Positions 38,069 through 48,318 of a stretch of 64,000 nt of DNA are shown one piece after another. The DNA is taken from the NCBI RefSeq assembly GCF_008247605.1, contig NZ_CP043420.1:2232001-2296000 (forward strand), given 5' to 3'. Position 1 is the first letter of the stretch; every line of letters begins with the position of its first letter. The notes under the pieces were generated by a model. That model searched no databases. It was not told the origin of the DNA and worked only from the letters and a program-made list of their open reading frames with translations. The DNA comes from Kushneria phosphatilytica (GTDB taxonomy: Bacteria; Pseudomonadota; Gammaproteobacteria; Pseudomonadales; Halomonadaceae). A program made the translations under genes and the position numbers.

Positions 38069-39823
38069 ATGACACAACAAACGGACTTTCTCATGAAACG
38101 AACACTATGCCGACTTCTGCTTGTAGTAACGCTCGGCACCGTCTCGTTCGGCGCCCTGGCCGACACCGACGACGCTCCGATTCTGGAAGGCGAGCGCTTC
38201 AATCCCGTGATCGGCCAGCACGGCATGGTCGCGACAAGCAATCAGCTGGCAAGTCGAATCGCGCACCAGGTGCTCTCGGAAGGTGGTAATGCCGTGGATG
38301 CCGCGGTAACCGCTGGTTTCGCGCTAGCTGTTACCCAGCCACGTTCGGGCAACATCGGGGGTGGGGGCTTCATGCTGATTTCCGATGAAAAAAGCGACAA
38401 GGTCATTTCCATCGACTATCGCGAGAAGGCACCTTCAGGCGCCTGGCGTACCATGTTTCAGGATGAGAATGGTGATGTGGTCGAGCAACGTTCGCGCTTT
38501 TCTGCCAACGCTTCAGGCGTACCCGGCACGGTCGCGGGACTGGCACTGGCACTCGATCGCTATGGCACCCTGAGTCTTGCAGAAGCCCTCAAGCCGGCCA
38601 TTCGACTGGCACGAGACGGCTTTGTGGTCGTGCCGCGTTTTGCCGACGGCCTGCAGGCGGCGGCCGAGCGACTCAGGCAATGGGATGCTACCCGGAACAA
38701 GTTCTACAAGAGTAATGGCGGTTTCTACCAACCTGGTGATGTTTTTCGCCAACCCGAACTCGCGGATACCTTGCAACGTATCGCCGATCATGGCGTCGAT
38801 GAGTTCTATCGCGGGAAAACTGCCGATCTGATCGTAAAGACCATTCAATCCCACGGAGGCATAATGACCCGTGAGGACCTGGCCAACTATCAGCCTGTGG
38901 TCCGTCAGCCGGTTCATGGCACCTACCGCGGTTATGATATCTACTCGATGGGCCCGCCCTCCTCCGGCGGCGTGCATATCGTTCAGATACTCAACATCAT
39001 CGAAAACGATGACATCGGCGCCATGGGCTTCAATTCGGCTGCCACCATGCATCTGATGAGCGAGGCGATGAGCCGTGCCTATGCCGATCGCTCGAAATAT
39101 CTCGGCGACCCTGATTTTGTTGACGTACCGGTACAGGCACTGACCTCAAAGGCCTATGCCAGGTCGCTGCGTCAGCAGATCGACATGCATCACGCCACGC
39201 CGGCCAGCGACCTCGGCCCGGGCAATCCGACCCGTTATGAGTCGAATGAAACCACACACTTCTCGGTGGCCGATGACTCCGGACTGGCGGTCTCCAACAC
39301 CTATACACTGAATTTCAGCTACGGCTCGGGCCTGACCGTCGCCGGTGCCGGTTTTCTGCTCAACAACGAAATGGACGACTTTTCCTCCAAGCCCGGTGTT
39401 CCCAACGCCTACGGCCTGATTGGCGGCGAGGCCAACGCCATCGAGGGCAACAAGCGCATGCTTTCTTCGATGTCGCCGACCATTGTCAAACACGACGGCC
39501 GCAATTTCCTGATTACCGGCAGTCCGGGCGGATCGCGCATCATTACCACTACCCTGGAAGTCATCAGCAACGTGATCGATCATCACATGAACGTGCAGAG
39601 CGCGGTCAGCGTTCCCCGCTTTCATGATCAGTGGCTGCCCGATGAGATCCGTATTGAACAGGGCATCAGCCCCGACACCATCGAACGGCTGGAAAGCATG
39701 GGTCACAAGGTCGTGAAGAAGGATGCCATGGGCGCCAGTCAGTCGATTCTGATTCGTGATGACGGTACCTTTACCGGCGGGGCCGATCCACGTCGATCGA
39801 CCTCCTCGGCGATGGGGCTATAA
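38069..39823 (+). CDS. ggt: gamma-glutamyltranspeptidase
   Basis: Periplasmic Ntn hydrolase that cleaves glutathione and other gamma-glutamyl compounds. The 584 aa precursor has a signal peptide (CRLLLVVTLGTVSFGALA) and the autocleavage/nucleophile Thr in NETTHFSVADDSGLAVSNTY, which separates large and small subunits. Other landmarks are GNIGGGGFML, SIDYREKAP, MGPPSSGG and GSPGGSRIITT. The first ATG follows GAGGT; a start at 38093 is possible. It is a single gene divergent from rpe. Confidence 0.95.
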   Translation: MTQQTDFLMKRTLCRLLLVVTLGTVSFGALADTDDAPILEGERFNPVIGQHGMVATSNQLASRIAHQVLSEGGNAVDAAVTAGFALAVTQPRSGNIGGGGFMLISDEKSDKVISIDYREKAPSGAWRTMFQDENGDVVEQRSRFSANASGVPGTVAGLALALDRYGTLSLAEALKPAIRLARDGFVVVPRFADGLQAAAERLRQWDATRNKFYKSNGGFYQPGDVFRQPELADTLQRIADHGVDEFYRGKTADLIVKTIQSHGGIMTREDLANYQPVVRQPVHGTYRGYDIYSMGPPSSGGVHIVQILNIIENDDIGAMGFNSAATMHLMSEAMSRAYADRSKYLGDPDFVDVPVQALTSKAYARSLRQQIDMHHATPASDLGPGNPTRYESNETTHFSVADDSGLAVSNTYTLNFSYGSGLTVAGAGFLLNNEMDDFSSKPGVPNAYGLIGGEANAIEGNKRMLSSMSPTIVKHDGRNFLITGSPGGSRIITTTLEVISNVIDHHMNVQSAVSVPRFHDQWLPDEIRIEQGISPDTIERLESMGHKVVKKDAMGASQSILIRDDGTFTGGADPRRSTSSAMGL

Positions 39824-39833
39824 CCGCAGACGG

Positions 39834-40487
39834 TCAGGTCCCGGCCTGCCCGGGACCTCGCCTGACAAGACGCCACAGGTGCTCGCACATGCCCCGCTCC
39901 ACATCCTCATCCGAGCGCAGCCATTCGCATCGGAAGTTGGCCTCGAACAGGCGGCGCACCTCATGTTCATCCACGGCATAAGGCGGCCCCTGGGCAGGGC
40001 CGCCAGCATGCGTCAGTGCAATCAGTAGACCTGCCGACCCGGGCGGCATCAGCTGAGCCAGATGCAGGGCATAACGCTGTCGGGTTGGCGGGGGGAGCGC
40101 TATCAGTGCCGCACGATCGTAAAAGCCCGATAATTCCCCTGCCATGGCCGGACGGAAGCGAAAGAAATCACCCCCATGGAGTGTGATACGGCCCTGTTTC
40201 CAGCGCTCGAAATCACCCTCACGGGTGTACTCGACCGGTAGGTCGCCTTCGGCCACAAAGGCTTCCAGCGCCTCGGAGGCCAGTTCCACACCGATCACCT
40301 CATGCCCCTGCGCAGCCAGCCAGCGCATATCGGGTGTTTTTCCGCACAGGGGGACCAGTATTCGCGTGCCCTGCGCCAGTCCCAATCCGGCCCAGTACCC
40401 GATCAGTCGAGGGTGGGGCTCGGCGAGATGAAAGCCGATTCGCCCTTCCCGCCAGCGCGCCAGCCATTGTTCATGCGGATCGCTCAT
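39834..40487 (-). CDS. tpm: thiopurine S-methyltransferase
   Basis: SAM-dependent methyltransferase that in bacteria is linked to resistance to tellurite and selenium oxyanions by methylation. The 217 aa protein begins WLARWREGRIGFHLAEPHP and has VPLCGKTPDMRWLAAQGHEV and GVELASEALEAF (SAM site) and FYDRAALIALPP. It is convergent with ggt, with only a 10 bp gap. Confidence 0.93.
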   Translation of the reverse strand: MSDPHEQWLARWREGRIGFHLAEPHPRLIGYWAGLGLAQGTRILVPLCGKTPDMRWLAAQGHEVIGVELASEALEAFVAEGDLPVEYTREGDFERWKQGRITLHGGDFFRFRPAMAGELSGFYDRAALIALPPPTRQRYALHLAQLMPPGSAGLLIALTHAGGPAQGPPYAVDEHEVRRLFEANFRCEWLRSDEDVERGMCEHLWRLVRRGPGQAGT

Positions 40488-40508
40488 GCGCTCACCCCTG
40501 TCCTGTCA

Positions 40509-41123
40509 TCAGAACCAGCGGTCGCGACGCTTGCGGCGTCGCGGCAGATGCGGCACCAGCAGCCCCAGTACCAGGCCGGCCCCTGCGACACCACCCCCAT
40601 AGAGAAAATAGCGCATCAACAGATCGTTACGCTCGGTATCGAGCCGGGCTCGGTACTTGCGCATTTCGCTCTGAGCGCTGGTCAACTGTTCATTGAGTGA
40701 ATCATTGGTCTTTTGCAGTTCGTCGATACGACTCTGACGCGCCTCGAGCGTCGCCTTCATGCTGGCAACCCGGTTCTGCCATTTCGAATTGATGCCATCC
40801 AGTTGACCGGTCAGATCTTCAACCTTGCTCTGAAGGGCCGGCAAGCGCTTTTGAACACTCGGCTCGGACTGCAGGTCAGCACTCTTGATCCAGACTTCAT
40901 CGCCATCGTTACTGCGGATATGACTGTAATCTCCCTGAGTCTCCAGCAGGGTGACCGGATCGCCGGAATTGACTGTTCCCACGATACGGTAGTTATCACT
41001 CGGCCCACTGCGTACCCAGGTCGATAGATCATCGCTGACCCAACGATCAGGTGCCGCCTGCACCACGCTTGTGGTGGCACCCAGTAGCAGGCCGAGAAAA
41101 ATACATCCGAATTGTCGTCGCAT
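40509..41123 (-). CDS. SH3 domain-containing membrane protein (YgiM-like)
   Basis: 204 aa with a signal peptide (MRRQFGCIFLGLLLGATTSV...AAP), one bacterial SH3 domain (residues about 28-85: WVSDDLSTWVRSGPSDNYRI, DEVWIKSADL), a long coiled coil and a C-terminal membrane anchor (YGGGVAGAGLVLGLLVPHL) with a basic tail. It matches the TIGR04211 SH3-and-anchor family (E. coli YgiM). The SH3 part probably touches murein in the periplasm. It follows the promoter region that contains a DnaA-box pair. Confidence 0.88.
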   Translation of the reverse strand: MRRQFGCIFLGLLLGATTSVVQAAPDRWVSDDLSTWVRSGPSDNYRIVGTVNSGDPVTLLETQGDYSHIRSNDGDEVWIKSADLQSEPSVQKRLPALQSKVEDLTGQLDGINSKWQNRVASMKATLEARQSRIDELQKTNDSLNEQLTSAQSEMRKYRARLDTERNDLLMRYFLYGGGVAGAGLVLGLLVPHLPRRRKRRDRWF

Positions 41124-41240
41124 GATTGTGTCGCTGTCTGTTGATGAATGGGGGTGCAGATCGCATGTGTACCGCAGAGTGATGAGTCTCCGGCCCCGAC
41201 ATCCTGTTCGGTGCCGCCCCGTTCGCTCCCCGAAGCCTCT

Positions 41241-41263
41241 TCATCCACACATTCTGTGGATAA
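41241..41263. promoter_or_regulatory. inverted pair of DnaA-box-like 9-mers
   Basis: A perfect DnaA box TTATCCACA lies on the minus strand (41255-41263), facing a one-mismatch copy TCATCCACA (41241-41249) with a 5 bp gap, so ATCCACA and TGTGGAT form an inverted repeat. A second palindrome, AGGACA-act-GTCCT, lies just downstream. It is about 120 bp upstream of the SH3 gene. Confidence 0.45.
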
Positions 41264-41361
41264 CTCCGAGGACAACTGTCCTGGAAATGTCATCCGGCCA
41301 CCGACACGGCCGGCAGTGACACATTTTGTTCAAAATCTGACCGCCGCTACACTACCGTTCG

Positions 41362-41730
41362 TTACTCACTGCGTGGCGGCCACTGGTTATTACCGGGAAA
41401 GGCGGTCACATTACCCTCTGCTTTTGTTGCGCGTGGCGTCCCTTCCCGTTCGACCTCATCAATGCGCACCACGGCATTGATGGGGAGATAACTGCGCGAG
41501 ACCCCTTCAAAAGCGCGGCGTAACCGCTCGGTGCTCGGGTCTACCACGACCTTTGAAGCATCACCGAAAACGAATCCCTCTATTTCCAGAAATCCCCATA
41601 GCTCGCTCTGATAAATATCGCGGGCGTAAAGTTCCCAGAGCTCTCCCTGCTGCAGGAATATCACTCGATATAGCGGGCTGGCTGCCATGGATGCACTCGG
41701 TCCGGTTGTTTCGTTTACTGTTTCTGCCAT
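41362..41730 (-). CDS. DUF1820 family protein
   Basis: 122 aa with the conserved core LYRVIFLQQGELWELYARDI, then YQSELWGFLEIEGFVFG, VVVDPSTERLRRAFEGV and INAVVRIDEVEREG. This small gammaproteobacterial family is found next to miaB in Pseudomonas and is of unknown function. The ATG at 41730 is preceded by GGAG at a good distance; the ATG two codons upstream is too close to it. It is divergent from miaB. Confidence 0.88.
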   Translation of the reverse strand: MAETVNETTGPSASMAASPLYRVIFLQQGELWELYARDIYQSELWGFLEIEGFVFGDASKVVVDPSTERLRRAFEGVSRSYLPINAVVRIDEVEREGTPRATKAEGNVTAFPGNNQWPPRSE

Positions 41731-41940
41731 CGGCATGCTCCGCCACGGCAGTGCGATCAGCCCGCGAGTCTAACACAACCGTTTCGGCTGCCCACGAGGC
41801 CACAACGCTGGTCGTTACCGACTGTGGTCCGTATAATGCGCACCATTTCCTCGTGACTGATCTCTTCACCGGCCGTGTGCTCAATGCGCCACGGACGTTG
41901 ACGAGCACGACCGATCACGCACCGATTCAGAGTGGCGGAC

Positions 41941-43302
41941 ATGGCGAAGAAACTCTTCATCAAGACTCACGGCTGCCAGATGAACGAGTACGACTCGGCG
42001 CGCATGGCCGATCTGCTCGGCGAGTCTCATCAACTGGAGCTCACCGACAACGAGCAGGAGGCCGATGTCATCCTGCTCAATACCTGTTCGATCCGCGAGA
42101 AAGCGCAGGAGAAGGTGTTCCATCAGCTCGGCCGCTGGAAACAGCTCAAGGCTGACAATCCCGATCTGGTGATCGGTGTCGGGGGCTGTGTCGCCAGCCA
42201 GGAAGGCGAGAATATCCGCAAGCGGGCACCACATGTCGATATAGTCTTCGGCCCGCAGACACTCCATCGCATCCCCGATATGCTCGATGCCCGCCATAGT
42301 GGCGGTCGTACCGATCGCATTTCGATGGTCGATGTTACCTTTCCCGAAATCGAAAAATTCGATCGGTTGCCGGCACCCAGCTCCGATGGCGTGACATCCT
42401 TTGTCTCGATCATGGAAGGCTGCTCGAAGTACTGCAGCTTCTGCGTGGTGCCCTATACGCGAGGCGAGGAGATTTCCCGACCCTTCGAAAGCGTAATGGA
42501 TGAGGTCGCGCATCTGGCGGATCAGGGAGTGCGCGAAGTCAACCTGCTGGGGCAGAACGTCAACGCCTATCGCGGTTACAACGAGGAAGGCGAGGAGATT
42601 GATCTGGCCGAGTTGATCGCCTGCGTGGCAGCGATCGATGGCATCGATCGCATTCGCTTCACTACTTCTCATCCGGTCGAGTTCACCGACTCTCTGGTGG
42701 AAGCCTACGCCGAGATTCCCGAACTGGTCAGCCACCTGCATCTGCCGGTGCAGTCAGGCTCGGATCGCATTCTGAAAGCGATGAAGCGCGGTCACGGCCG
42801 AGAGGCGTATATCGAGAAGATGGAGCGCATCCGCGCCAACCGGCCGGATATCAGTTTCTCCTCGGATTTCATCATTGGGTTCCCGGGTGAAACCGAACAG
42901 GATTTCCTCGACACCATGGAGCTGATCGAGCGCATCGGTTTCGATCACTCCTTCAGTTTCATCTACTCGAAGCGCCCGGGCACGCCGGCCGCCGAGCTGG
43001 AAGACAATACGCCCGAGGCCGTCAAGAAAGAGCGCCTGAAGATCCTGCAGGATCACATCAGCAATAACGCCATGCGCATTTCTCGTCGGATGGTGGGTAC
43101 CACCCAGCGCATTCTGGTTTCCGGTTTCTCGCCTCGTGATCCAGGTGAACTGTCCGGTCGAACCGAAAACAATCGTGTGGTCAACTTCCGAGCCACCGAT
43201 CCGCTTGCTCTGATCGGCAGCTTCGTGGATGTGGAAATCACCGAAGCCTACCCCAATTCATTGCGTGGTCGACTTCAGGAAACGCTCCCTGAAAGCGCCT
43301 GA
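41941..43302 (+). CDS. miaB: tRNA-2-methylthio-N6-dimethylallyladenosine synthase MiaB
   Basis: Radical SAM methylthiotransferase that adds the ms2 group to i6A37 of tRNAs. The 453 aa protein shows the N-terminal UPF0004 domain with three cluster Cys ([30 protein letters not shown]), the radical SAM motif [16 protein letters not shown] and the C-terminal TRAM domain. I start at the ATG of MAKKLFIK; a GTG three codons upstream is possible. It is first in the run leading to ybeZ-ybeY-corC-lnt. Confidence 0.97.
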   Translation: MAKKLFIKTHGCQMNEYDSARMADLLGESHQLELTDNEQEADVILLNTCSIREKAQEKVFHQLGRWKQLKADNPDLVIGVGGCVASQEGENIRKRAPHVDIVFGPQTLHRIPDMLDARHSGGRTDRISMVDVTFPEIEKFDRLPAPSSDGVTSFVSIMEGCSKYCSFCVVPYTRGEEISRPFESVMDEVAHLADQGVREVNLLGQNVNAYRGYNEEGEEIDLAELIACVAAIDGIDRIRFTTSHPVEFTDSLVEAYAEIPELVSHLHLPVQSGSDRILKAMKRGHGREAYIEKMERIRANRPDISFSSDFIIGFPGETEQDFLDTMELIERIGFDHSFSFIYSKRPGTPAAELEDNTPEAVKKERLKILQDHISNNAMRISRRMVGTTQRILVSGFSPRDPGELSGRTENNRVVNFRATDPLALIGSFVDVEITEAYPNSLRGRLQETLPESA

Positions 43303-43471
43303 CTCGATCGCAGCTTTATTATCCTCCGTTCAGCGATGCGCCCGTGCCGGTGATCTCAATGGTCATCGGCGCACCGGATTGCCCAGCAGTGCCTACTGCT
43401 GCATTGCGACGCCCGTCCCCGGCGCAGTAAGCTGAGTTCACCATCAGGGCCAACGCAGGAATCAGATTACA

Positions 43472-44476
43472 TTGAGTCAGCATTCCGCCAATGCGCACCG
43501 CGTGCTCCAGCTGACCCTGGAGCCCAATGACCCCATGAGGCTGGCCAGTCTCAGCGGTCAACAGGATGAACATCTTCGACTGATCGAGGAACGCCTGGGG
43601 GTCACCATCCGCAACCGGGGCAATGCCTTTCAGCTGGCCGGTACCGGTTCCCAGGTCAAGGCCGCCGGCAATATCCTCGAGCATCTGTATCGCGAAACCG
43701 AATCAGCCGAGCTCTCGCCCGACATGGTGCACCTCTATCTGCAGGAAGCCGGCATCGAGGCCATTGTCGAAGAGGATACGGCGACGGGCGAATCTGCTGA
43801 CGGGTCCCTGATCCGGACACCCAAGGTGATGATCAAGCCGCGCGGTGCCAACCAGCAGCGCTATGTCGGCTCGATCCACCAACATGATATCAATTTCGGT
43901 ATCGGGCCGGCGGGCACGGGCAAGACCTTTCTGGCAGTCGCTGCTGCGGTCGAAGCGCTCAATCAGCAGCAGGTCAGCCGTATCCTGCTGGTCCGCCCTG
44001 CGGTGGAAGCCGGTGAAAAACTCGGCTTCCTGCCCGGGGATCTTGCTCAGAAAATCGATCCCTATCTGCGTCCACTCTATGATGCGCTCTACGAAATGCT
44101 TGGCTTCGAGCAGGTCAACAAGCTGATCGAGCGTCAGGTCATCGAGATCGCCCCGCTGGCCTACATGCGTGGGCGTACGCTCAATAACGCCTTCGTAATT
44201 CTCGACGAGAGTCAGAACACTACGCGTGAACAGATGAAAATGTTCCTGACGCGTATCGGTTTCGGCTCGACTGCCGTGATCACCGGCGATATCACTCAGG
44301 TCGATCTGCCCAAGGGCACTCAATCCGGTTTGATCCACGTCCTGCAGGTGCTCCGGGACGTTCCCGGTATCGGCATTTCCCACTTCGACTCGCGTGATGT
44401 GGTCCGCCATCCACTGGTGGCCCGAATCATCGAAGCCTATGACGCCTGGGAGAGCGAAGAGGATCGCAGCGCATGA
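43472..44476 (+). CDS. ybeZ: PhoH-like ATPase YbeZ
   Basis: P-loop NTPase that works with YbeY in 16S rRNA maturation and ribosome quality control. It is 334 aa, starting at TTG after CAGGA with long spacing; this start gives the family N-terminus ([19 protein letters not shown]). Walker A is [15 protein letters not shown] and Walker B is [10 protein letters not shown]. Its stop overlaps ybeY by 4 bp. Confidence 0.95.
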   Translation: MSQHSANAHRVLQLTLEPNDPMRLASLSGQQDEHLRLIEERLGVTIRNRGNAFQLAGTGSQVKAAGNILEHLYRETESAELSPDMVHLYLQEAGIEAIVEEDTATGESADGSLIRTPKVMIKPRGANQQRYVGSIHQHDINFGIGPAGTGKTFLAVAAAVEALNQQQVSRILLVRPAVEAGEKLGFLPGDLAQKIDPYLRPLYDALYEMLGFEQVNKLIERQVIEIAPLAYMRGRTLNNAFVILDESQNTTREQMKMFLTRIGFGSTAVITGDITQVDLPKGTQSGLIHVLQVLRDVPGIGISHFDSRDVVRHPLVARIIEAYDAWESEEDRSA

Positions 44477-45000
44477 GTGAATCGATCGTCGACTGCCAGA
44501 TAGCAGTCGATTTCCCCACTCTGCCGACCCAGAACGATCTGGAGCGCTGGACAACAGCTGCGCTTGCGCGAGCCGGTGAGCACTCGCGCCATGAACTGAC
44601 CATTCGGTTTGTCGATGAATCAGAGAGTCGAACGCTCAATCGCGATTATCGCGCTCGGGACAAATCGACCAACGTACTCTCCTTTCCCTTCGAGGCACCC
44701 TCCAATATCGAGCTGCCCCTGCTGGGGGATCTGATCATCTGTGCTGCAGTGGTTGAACGCGAAGCCATCGAGCAGGCCAAGCCACTGATGGATCACTTCG
44801 CCCATATGGTGGTCCATGGTACCTTGCATCTGCTGGGACATGACCATATCGAGGACGATGAGGCCGAACGCATGGAGGCTCTCGAACGAGAGGTGCTGGC
44901 CTCACTGGGCATTGATGACCCTTACGCGGAGCGCACCGTTTCACCGGATGCCCCGGCCGGGGAAGGCGGGGCTGGCGAGGACGAGAGACCATACGCATGA
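44473..45000 (+). CDS. ybeY: endoribonuclease YbeY
   Basis: Single-strand RNase needed for 16S rRNA 3' end maturation. The zinc motif [11 protein letters not shown] is present in [20 protein letters not shown], as is the substrate-pocket Arg in [18 protein letters not shown]. At 175 aa it is slightly longer than E. coli owing to a Gly/Glu-rich tail. It overlaps both ybeZ and corC by 4 bp (ATGA). Confidence 0.96.
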   Translation: MSESIVDCQIAVDFPTLPTQNDLERWTTAALARAGEHSRHELTIRFVDESESRTLNRDYRARDKSTNVLSFPFEAPSNIELPLLGDLIICAAVVEREAIEQAKPLMDHFAHMVVHGTLHLLGHDHIEDDEAERMEALEREVLASLGIDDPYAERTVSPDAPAGEGGAGEDERPYA

Positions 45001-45890
45001 GCGATGACCGATCGGGAAGCCATAATGGCAGATCCTGGCTGGACCGACTTATCAACGCCTTTGGCGGCGACAGTGATGAACCCAGCAGTCGGGACGAACT
45101 GCTGACCTTCCTGCGAGAAGCCGCTACCCGACTGAAGATCGATCAGGATGAGCTCTCGATTATCGAGGGCGCTTTCAATATCGGCACCATGCAGGTGCGC
45201 GATATCATGATCCCCCGTTCCCAGGTAGTCGCCATTCGGGCTGATCAACGCCCGGAACAGTGTCTGCCGATCATTCATGAAACCGCCCACTCCCGCTATC
45301 CCGTCATTGACGACAGCCTCGACGAGATTCTTGGCGTGTTGCTGGTCAAGGATATGCTGCCTCTGATTCTTCAGAATGAAGCGCAGCGCAGCGCATTCTC
45401 GTTGCGTGATGTCCTGCGCCCGGCCGTTTTCGTGCCGGAATCCAAGCGCCTGAACAGCCTCCTCAAGGAATTTCGTGACACCCGCAACCATATGGCGATC
45501 GTGGTCGATGAATACGGCGGTACAGCCGGGATTGTCACCATCGAGGACATCCTTGAACAGATCGTGGGTGATATCGAGGACGAACACGATATCGAGGAAG
45601 AGGATGACATTCGCGATCTCGGCGATGGCAGCTATGCCGTCAAGGCACTGACACCGATCGAAGATTTCAACGAACGCTTTGGCACCCAATTCTCCGATGA
45701 CGAGTTTGACACCGTCGGAGGGCTGGTGATGCAGCGTTTCGGGCACCTGCCCGGCCGCAATGAATCTACCGAGCTCGACAACTGGCGTTTCACGGTCATG
45801 AACGCCGACAATCGCCGGATTCGCTGGCTACAGGTCAGCCCGCTTGATGGCGCCCTGAATCTGTTGACTCACGACCGCGTCGCCTCCTGA
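44997..45890 (+). CDS. corC: CorC/YbeX family CBS-domain protein
   Basis: 297 aa with two CBS repeats ([35 protein letters not shown]) and a C-terminal CorC_HlyC domain ([20 protein letters not shown]). It is a soluble protein implicated in magnesium or cobalt handling and in ribosome metabolism beside YbeY. It overlaps ybeY by 4 bp and lies 77 bp before lnt. Confidence 0.94.
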   Translation: MSDDRSGSHNGRSWLDRLINAFGGDSDEPSSRDELLTFLREAATRLKIDQDELSIIEGAFNIGTMQVRDIMIPRSQVVAIRADQRPEQCLPIIHETAHSRYPVIDDSLDEILGVLLVKDMLPLILQNEAQRSAFSLRDVLRPAVFVPESKRLNSLLKEFRDTRNHMAIVVDEYGGTAGIVTIEDILEQIVGDIEDEHDIEEEDDIRDLGDGSYAVKALTPIEDFNERFGTQFSDDEFDTVGGLVMQRFGHLPGRNESTELDNWRFTVMNADNRRIRWLQVSPLDGALNLLTHDRVAS

Positions 45891-45967
45891 TCCTGCCGGA
45901 GCACCGATGATGGCCGGCGGCCATTTGCCTGCTGCCGGCCAGCCCTACCCGATTCAAGGAAAACGTC

Positions 45968-47443
45968 ATGATCTCCCTTGTGCAACGCCCCTGGCTGGGC
46001 CATCTGGCGGCGCTACTGGCTGGTGCACTGACTACTCTGACCTTTGCTCCCTTCAGCCAGTGGTGGATCGGACTCATCACCATGGCTGTGCTGTTCGGCG
46101 TGCTGGGGGGATGCGGGGTACGCCGTGGAGCGCTGCGAGGCTGGTTATTCGGTGTTGGGCTGTTCGGCACCGGCACCTCCTGGGTCTATGTATCGATCCA
46201 TGATTACGGCTATACCAGTATCCCGGTAGCGCTGCTGCTGACGGGACTGTTTGTCGTGACGCTCGCACTGTTTCAGGCAGCCACCTTTGCCTTGTACCGG
46301 CTGATTTCCCCTTCCAGGCTGGATCCGCTGAGCTTTGCCGGCATGTACACTCTGGGTGAAGCCTTTCGCAGCTGGGCCTTTACCGGCTTTCCCTGGCTCT
46401 ATCTGGGCAGTGCCCACGTTGAGTCACCGCTGGCGAGTCTGGCCCCCCTGGGAGGGGTCTATCTGATCTCACTATTTGTAGCGCTGTCGGGCGCTCTGAT
46501 CTGGCAACTGGTACTCAAGCGTTGCTGGTGGTGGATACCGGCCCTGGCAGCACTTTGGATGATCCCCATGCTGCTGCCCAGACTGTGGGTCTCTCCCGAA
46601 GGCAATCCGATAACCGTTGCACTGGTACAGGGTGATCAGCCCCAGCTCGAGAAATGGACACGGGACGGTCAACGCAATGCAGCCAACACCTATGCCGGGC
46701 TGACGCGTCAGATCACGGATGATCCGCGCCTGGTTATCTGGCCGGAGACGGCACTGCCCCTGTTTGCAGATCAGGCCATGCCTTTCCTTGAAAGCGTCCA
46801 GGCCACCCTTCCTGCCAACTCCACCCTGGTGACCGGCATCCTGCAACGTAAGCAGGATCGTTACTACAACAGCGTCATGGCGCTGAACCAGCCCGGGGAA
46901 GCTTATCGCAAGGCACATCTGGTGCCCTTCGGTGAATATCTGCCACTTTCCGGCCTACTGCGGGGCATTGTCGGTTTTTTCGATCTCCCAATGTCGAACA
47001 TGTCCGCCGGCGATGCCGCACAACCTCCGTTACAGGTTGGTCCCCTGCGCCTGGGTGTCGCAATCTGCTATGAGATCGTTTATCCGGATCTGGTCCGGCA
47101 ACGGGCTGAAAACGCCAATGTTTTGCTGACGGTCTCCAATGATGCCTGGTTCGGCCACTCCATCGGTCCGTTGCAGCACATGCAGATGGCACAGCTGCGA
47201 GCACTGGAGAACAATCGGTATCTGCTCAGGGGGACCAATAACGGCATGACAGCCATTGTGGGGCCCGATGGTCGTGTCACGGCGCAGGCACCTCGCTTCA
47301 CGCCCGCCGTACTTGAAGGCAGCATCCGCCCGATCCGCGGAGAAACGCCCTTTACCCATACTGGCAGCTGGCCAACGCTGGTCGGCGCCCTGCTATTGGC
47401 AGTAGCCGGTGGAGTCATGACTCGACGCAGGAGTAATGTCTGA
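45968..47443 (+). CDS. lnt: apolipoprotein N-acyltransferase
   Basis: Adds the third acyl chain to the N-terminal Cys of lipoproteins in the inner membrane. The 491 aa protein has about seven N-terminal membrane segments, then the nitrilase-like domain with the Glu-Lys-Cys triad in VIWPETALP, KAHLVPFGEYLP and GVAICYEIVYPDL. A final membrane helix (TLVGALLLAVAGGVM) ends the protein. It shares its TGA with the ATG of the next gene. Confidence 0.96.
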   Translation: MISLVQRPWLGHLAALLAGALTTLTFAPFSQWWIGLITMAVLFGVLGGCGVRRGALRGWLFGVGLFGTGTSWVYVSIHDYGYTSIPVALLLTGLFVVTLALFQAATFALYRLISPSRLDPLSFAGMYTLGEAFRSWAFTGFPWLYLGSAHVESPLASLAPLGGVYLISLFVALSGALIWQLVLKRCWWWIPALAALWMIPMLLPRLWVSPEGNPITVALVQGDQPQLEKWTRDGQRNAANTYAGLTRQITDDPRLVIWPETALPLFADQAMPFLESVQATLPANSTLVTGILQRKQDRYYNSVMALNQPGEAYRKAHLVPFGEYLPLSGLLRGIVGFFDLPMSNMSAGDAAQPPLQVGPLRLGVAICYEIVYPDLVRQRAENANVLLTVSNDAWFGHSIGPLQHMQMAQLRALENNRYLLRGTNNGMTAIVGPDGRVTAQAPRFTPAVLEGSIRPIRGETPFTHTGSWPTLVGALLLAVAGGVMTRRRSNV

Positions 47444-48183
47444 TGCCTGACTGGATACAGCATCTGGTGCTGCCTCCTGGCGGCTTGCTGGTGATGGGCC
47501 TGCTCGGTATTGCCCTGATCCGACGCTGGCCACGCACAGGGCGCAATATAGCGCTGGCTGCCATGGCAGCATTATGGCTGCTCTCCACCAACCGGGTATC
47601 CAGCTGGCTGATGCAACCACTGGAAAACAGCGTGCCAGTGGCGACGTCCGAACAATGGACCAATGCTGGTGCCATCGTCGTACTTGGGGGAGGACGTCTG
47701 TTCGGCCAGCCCCAGCTGGGCGGGCGTGACGATGTCACGCCAATGGCGCTGCAGCGACTGGCCGATGCAGCGCGTATTCATCGACGCACCGGGCTCCCCA
47801 TCCTGACTTCCGGTGGCGGTGGCCAACGGGGCACCGATGACCCGCCGGAAGCCGACCTGATGGCGTGGCGGCTACAGCACTCCTTTGGCGTGCCAACCCG
47901 CTGGCGTGAAATCCAGAGCCACGATACGGCCCACAACGCCAGGTATAGTGCTCGCATTCTCGGGCAGGCGGGAATCGATACCGTTGTGCTGGTCACCACG
48001 GCCTGGCACATGCCGCGCGCGGCGCGCAACTTCCGTCAGCAGGGGTTGAAGGTGTTGGCTGCACCGACCGGTTTTACGGCCAGATCCGGTTATGGCCTGA
48101 GCAGTATTGTGCCCAATCCGCGGGCGCTGCGTTACAGTTTCTGGGCGTTGCACGAGTATCTCGGCCTGCTTGCCGGACGCTGA
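47443..48183 (+). CDS. YdcF/ElyC-family DUF218 membrane protein
   Basis: 246 aa with two N-terminal membrane helices (LVLPPGGLLVMGLLGIALI, NIALAAMAALWLLSTNRV) and a DUF218 domain: GAIVVLGGGRL, TGLPILTSGGG, ESHDTAHNA-like region IQSHDTAHNARYS and VLVTTAWHMPRAARNFRQQG. E. coli ElyC of this family influences envelope and peptidoglycan metabolism. It is translationally coupled to lnt (TGATG), so an envelope role is plausible. Confidence 0.87.
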   Translation: MPDWIQHLVLPPGGLLVMGLLGIALIRRWPRTGRNIALAAMAALWLLSTNRVSSWLMQPLENSVPVATSEQWTNAGAIVVLGGGRLFGQPQLGGRDDVTPMALQRLADAARIHRRTGLPILTSGGGGQRGTDDPPEADLMAWRLQHSFGVPTRWREIQSHDTAHNARYSARILGQAGIDTVVLVTTAWHMPRAARNFRQQGLKVLAAPTGFTARSGYGLSSIVPNPRALRYSFWALHEYLGLLAGR

Positions 48184-48291
48184 ACGGCCAGCACTGGCCG
48201 CCCCTGTCACAATTGCATCCCCGCATGTCGCCAGTGACCAGGAGCATGTCGTAACCACGGCATGCTTCGCTGCGACCCAGGGCTAAGGTAT

Positions 48292-48318
48292 GACCTTTCC
48301 ACCTTCGGAGGAAAGGTC
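48292..48318 (+). promoter_or_regulatory. hairpin sequestering the ribosome binding site of the MHS transporter
   Basis: Perfect 9 bp stem GACCTTTCC / GGAAAGGTC whose 3' arm ends at the base before the ATG, closed by an inner C(UUCG)G tetraloop. The Shine-Dalgarno GGAGGAAAGG is wholly within the structure. Translation should therefore require melting or a trans-acting partner. Confidence 0.65.

Noticed and set aside
41241..41263. Replication origin suggested by DnaA boxes
   Set aside because: Only two boxes, no AT-rich unwinding region and no dnaA, gidA or parAB neighbours; kept only as a possible DnaA regulatory site.
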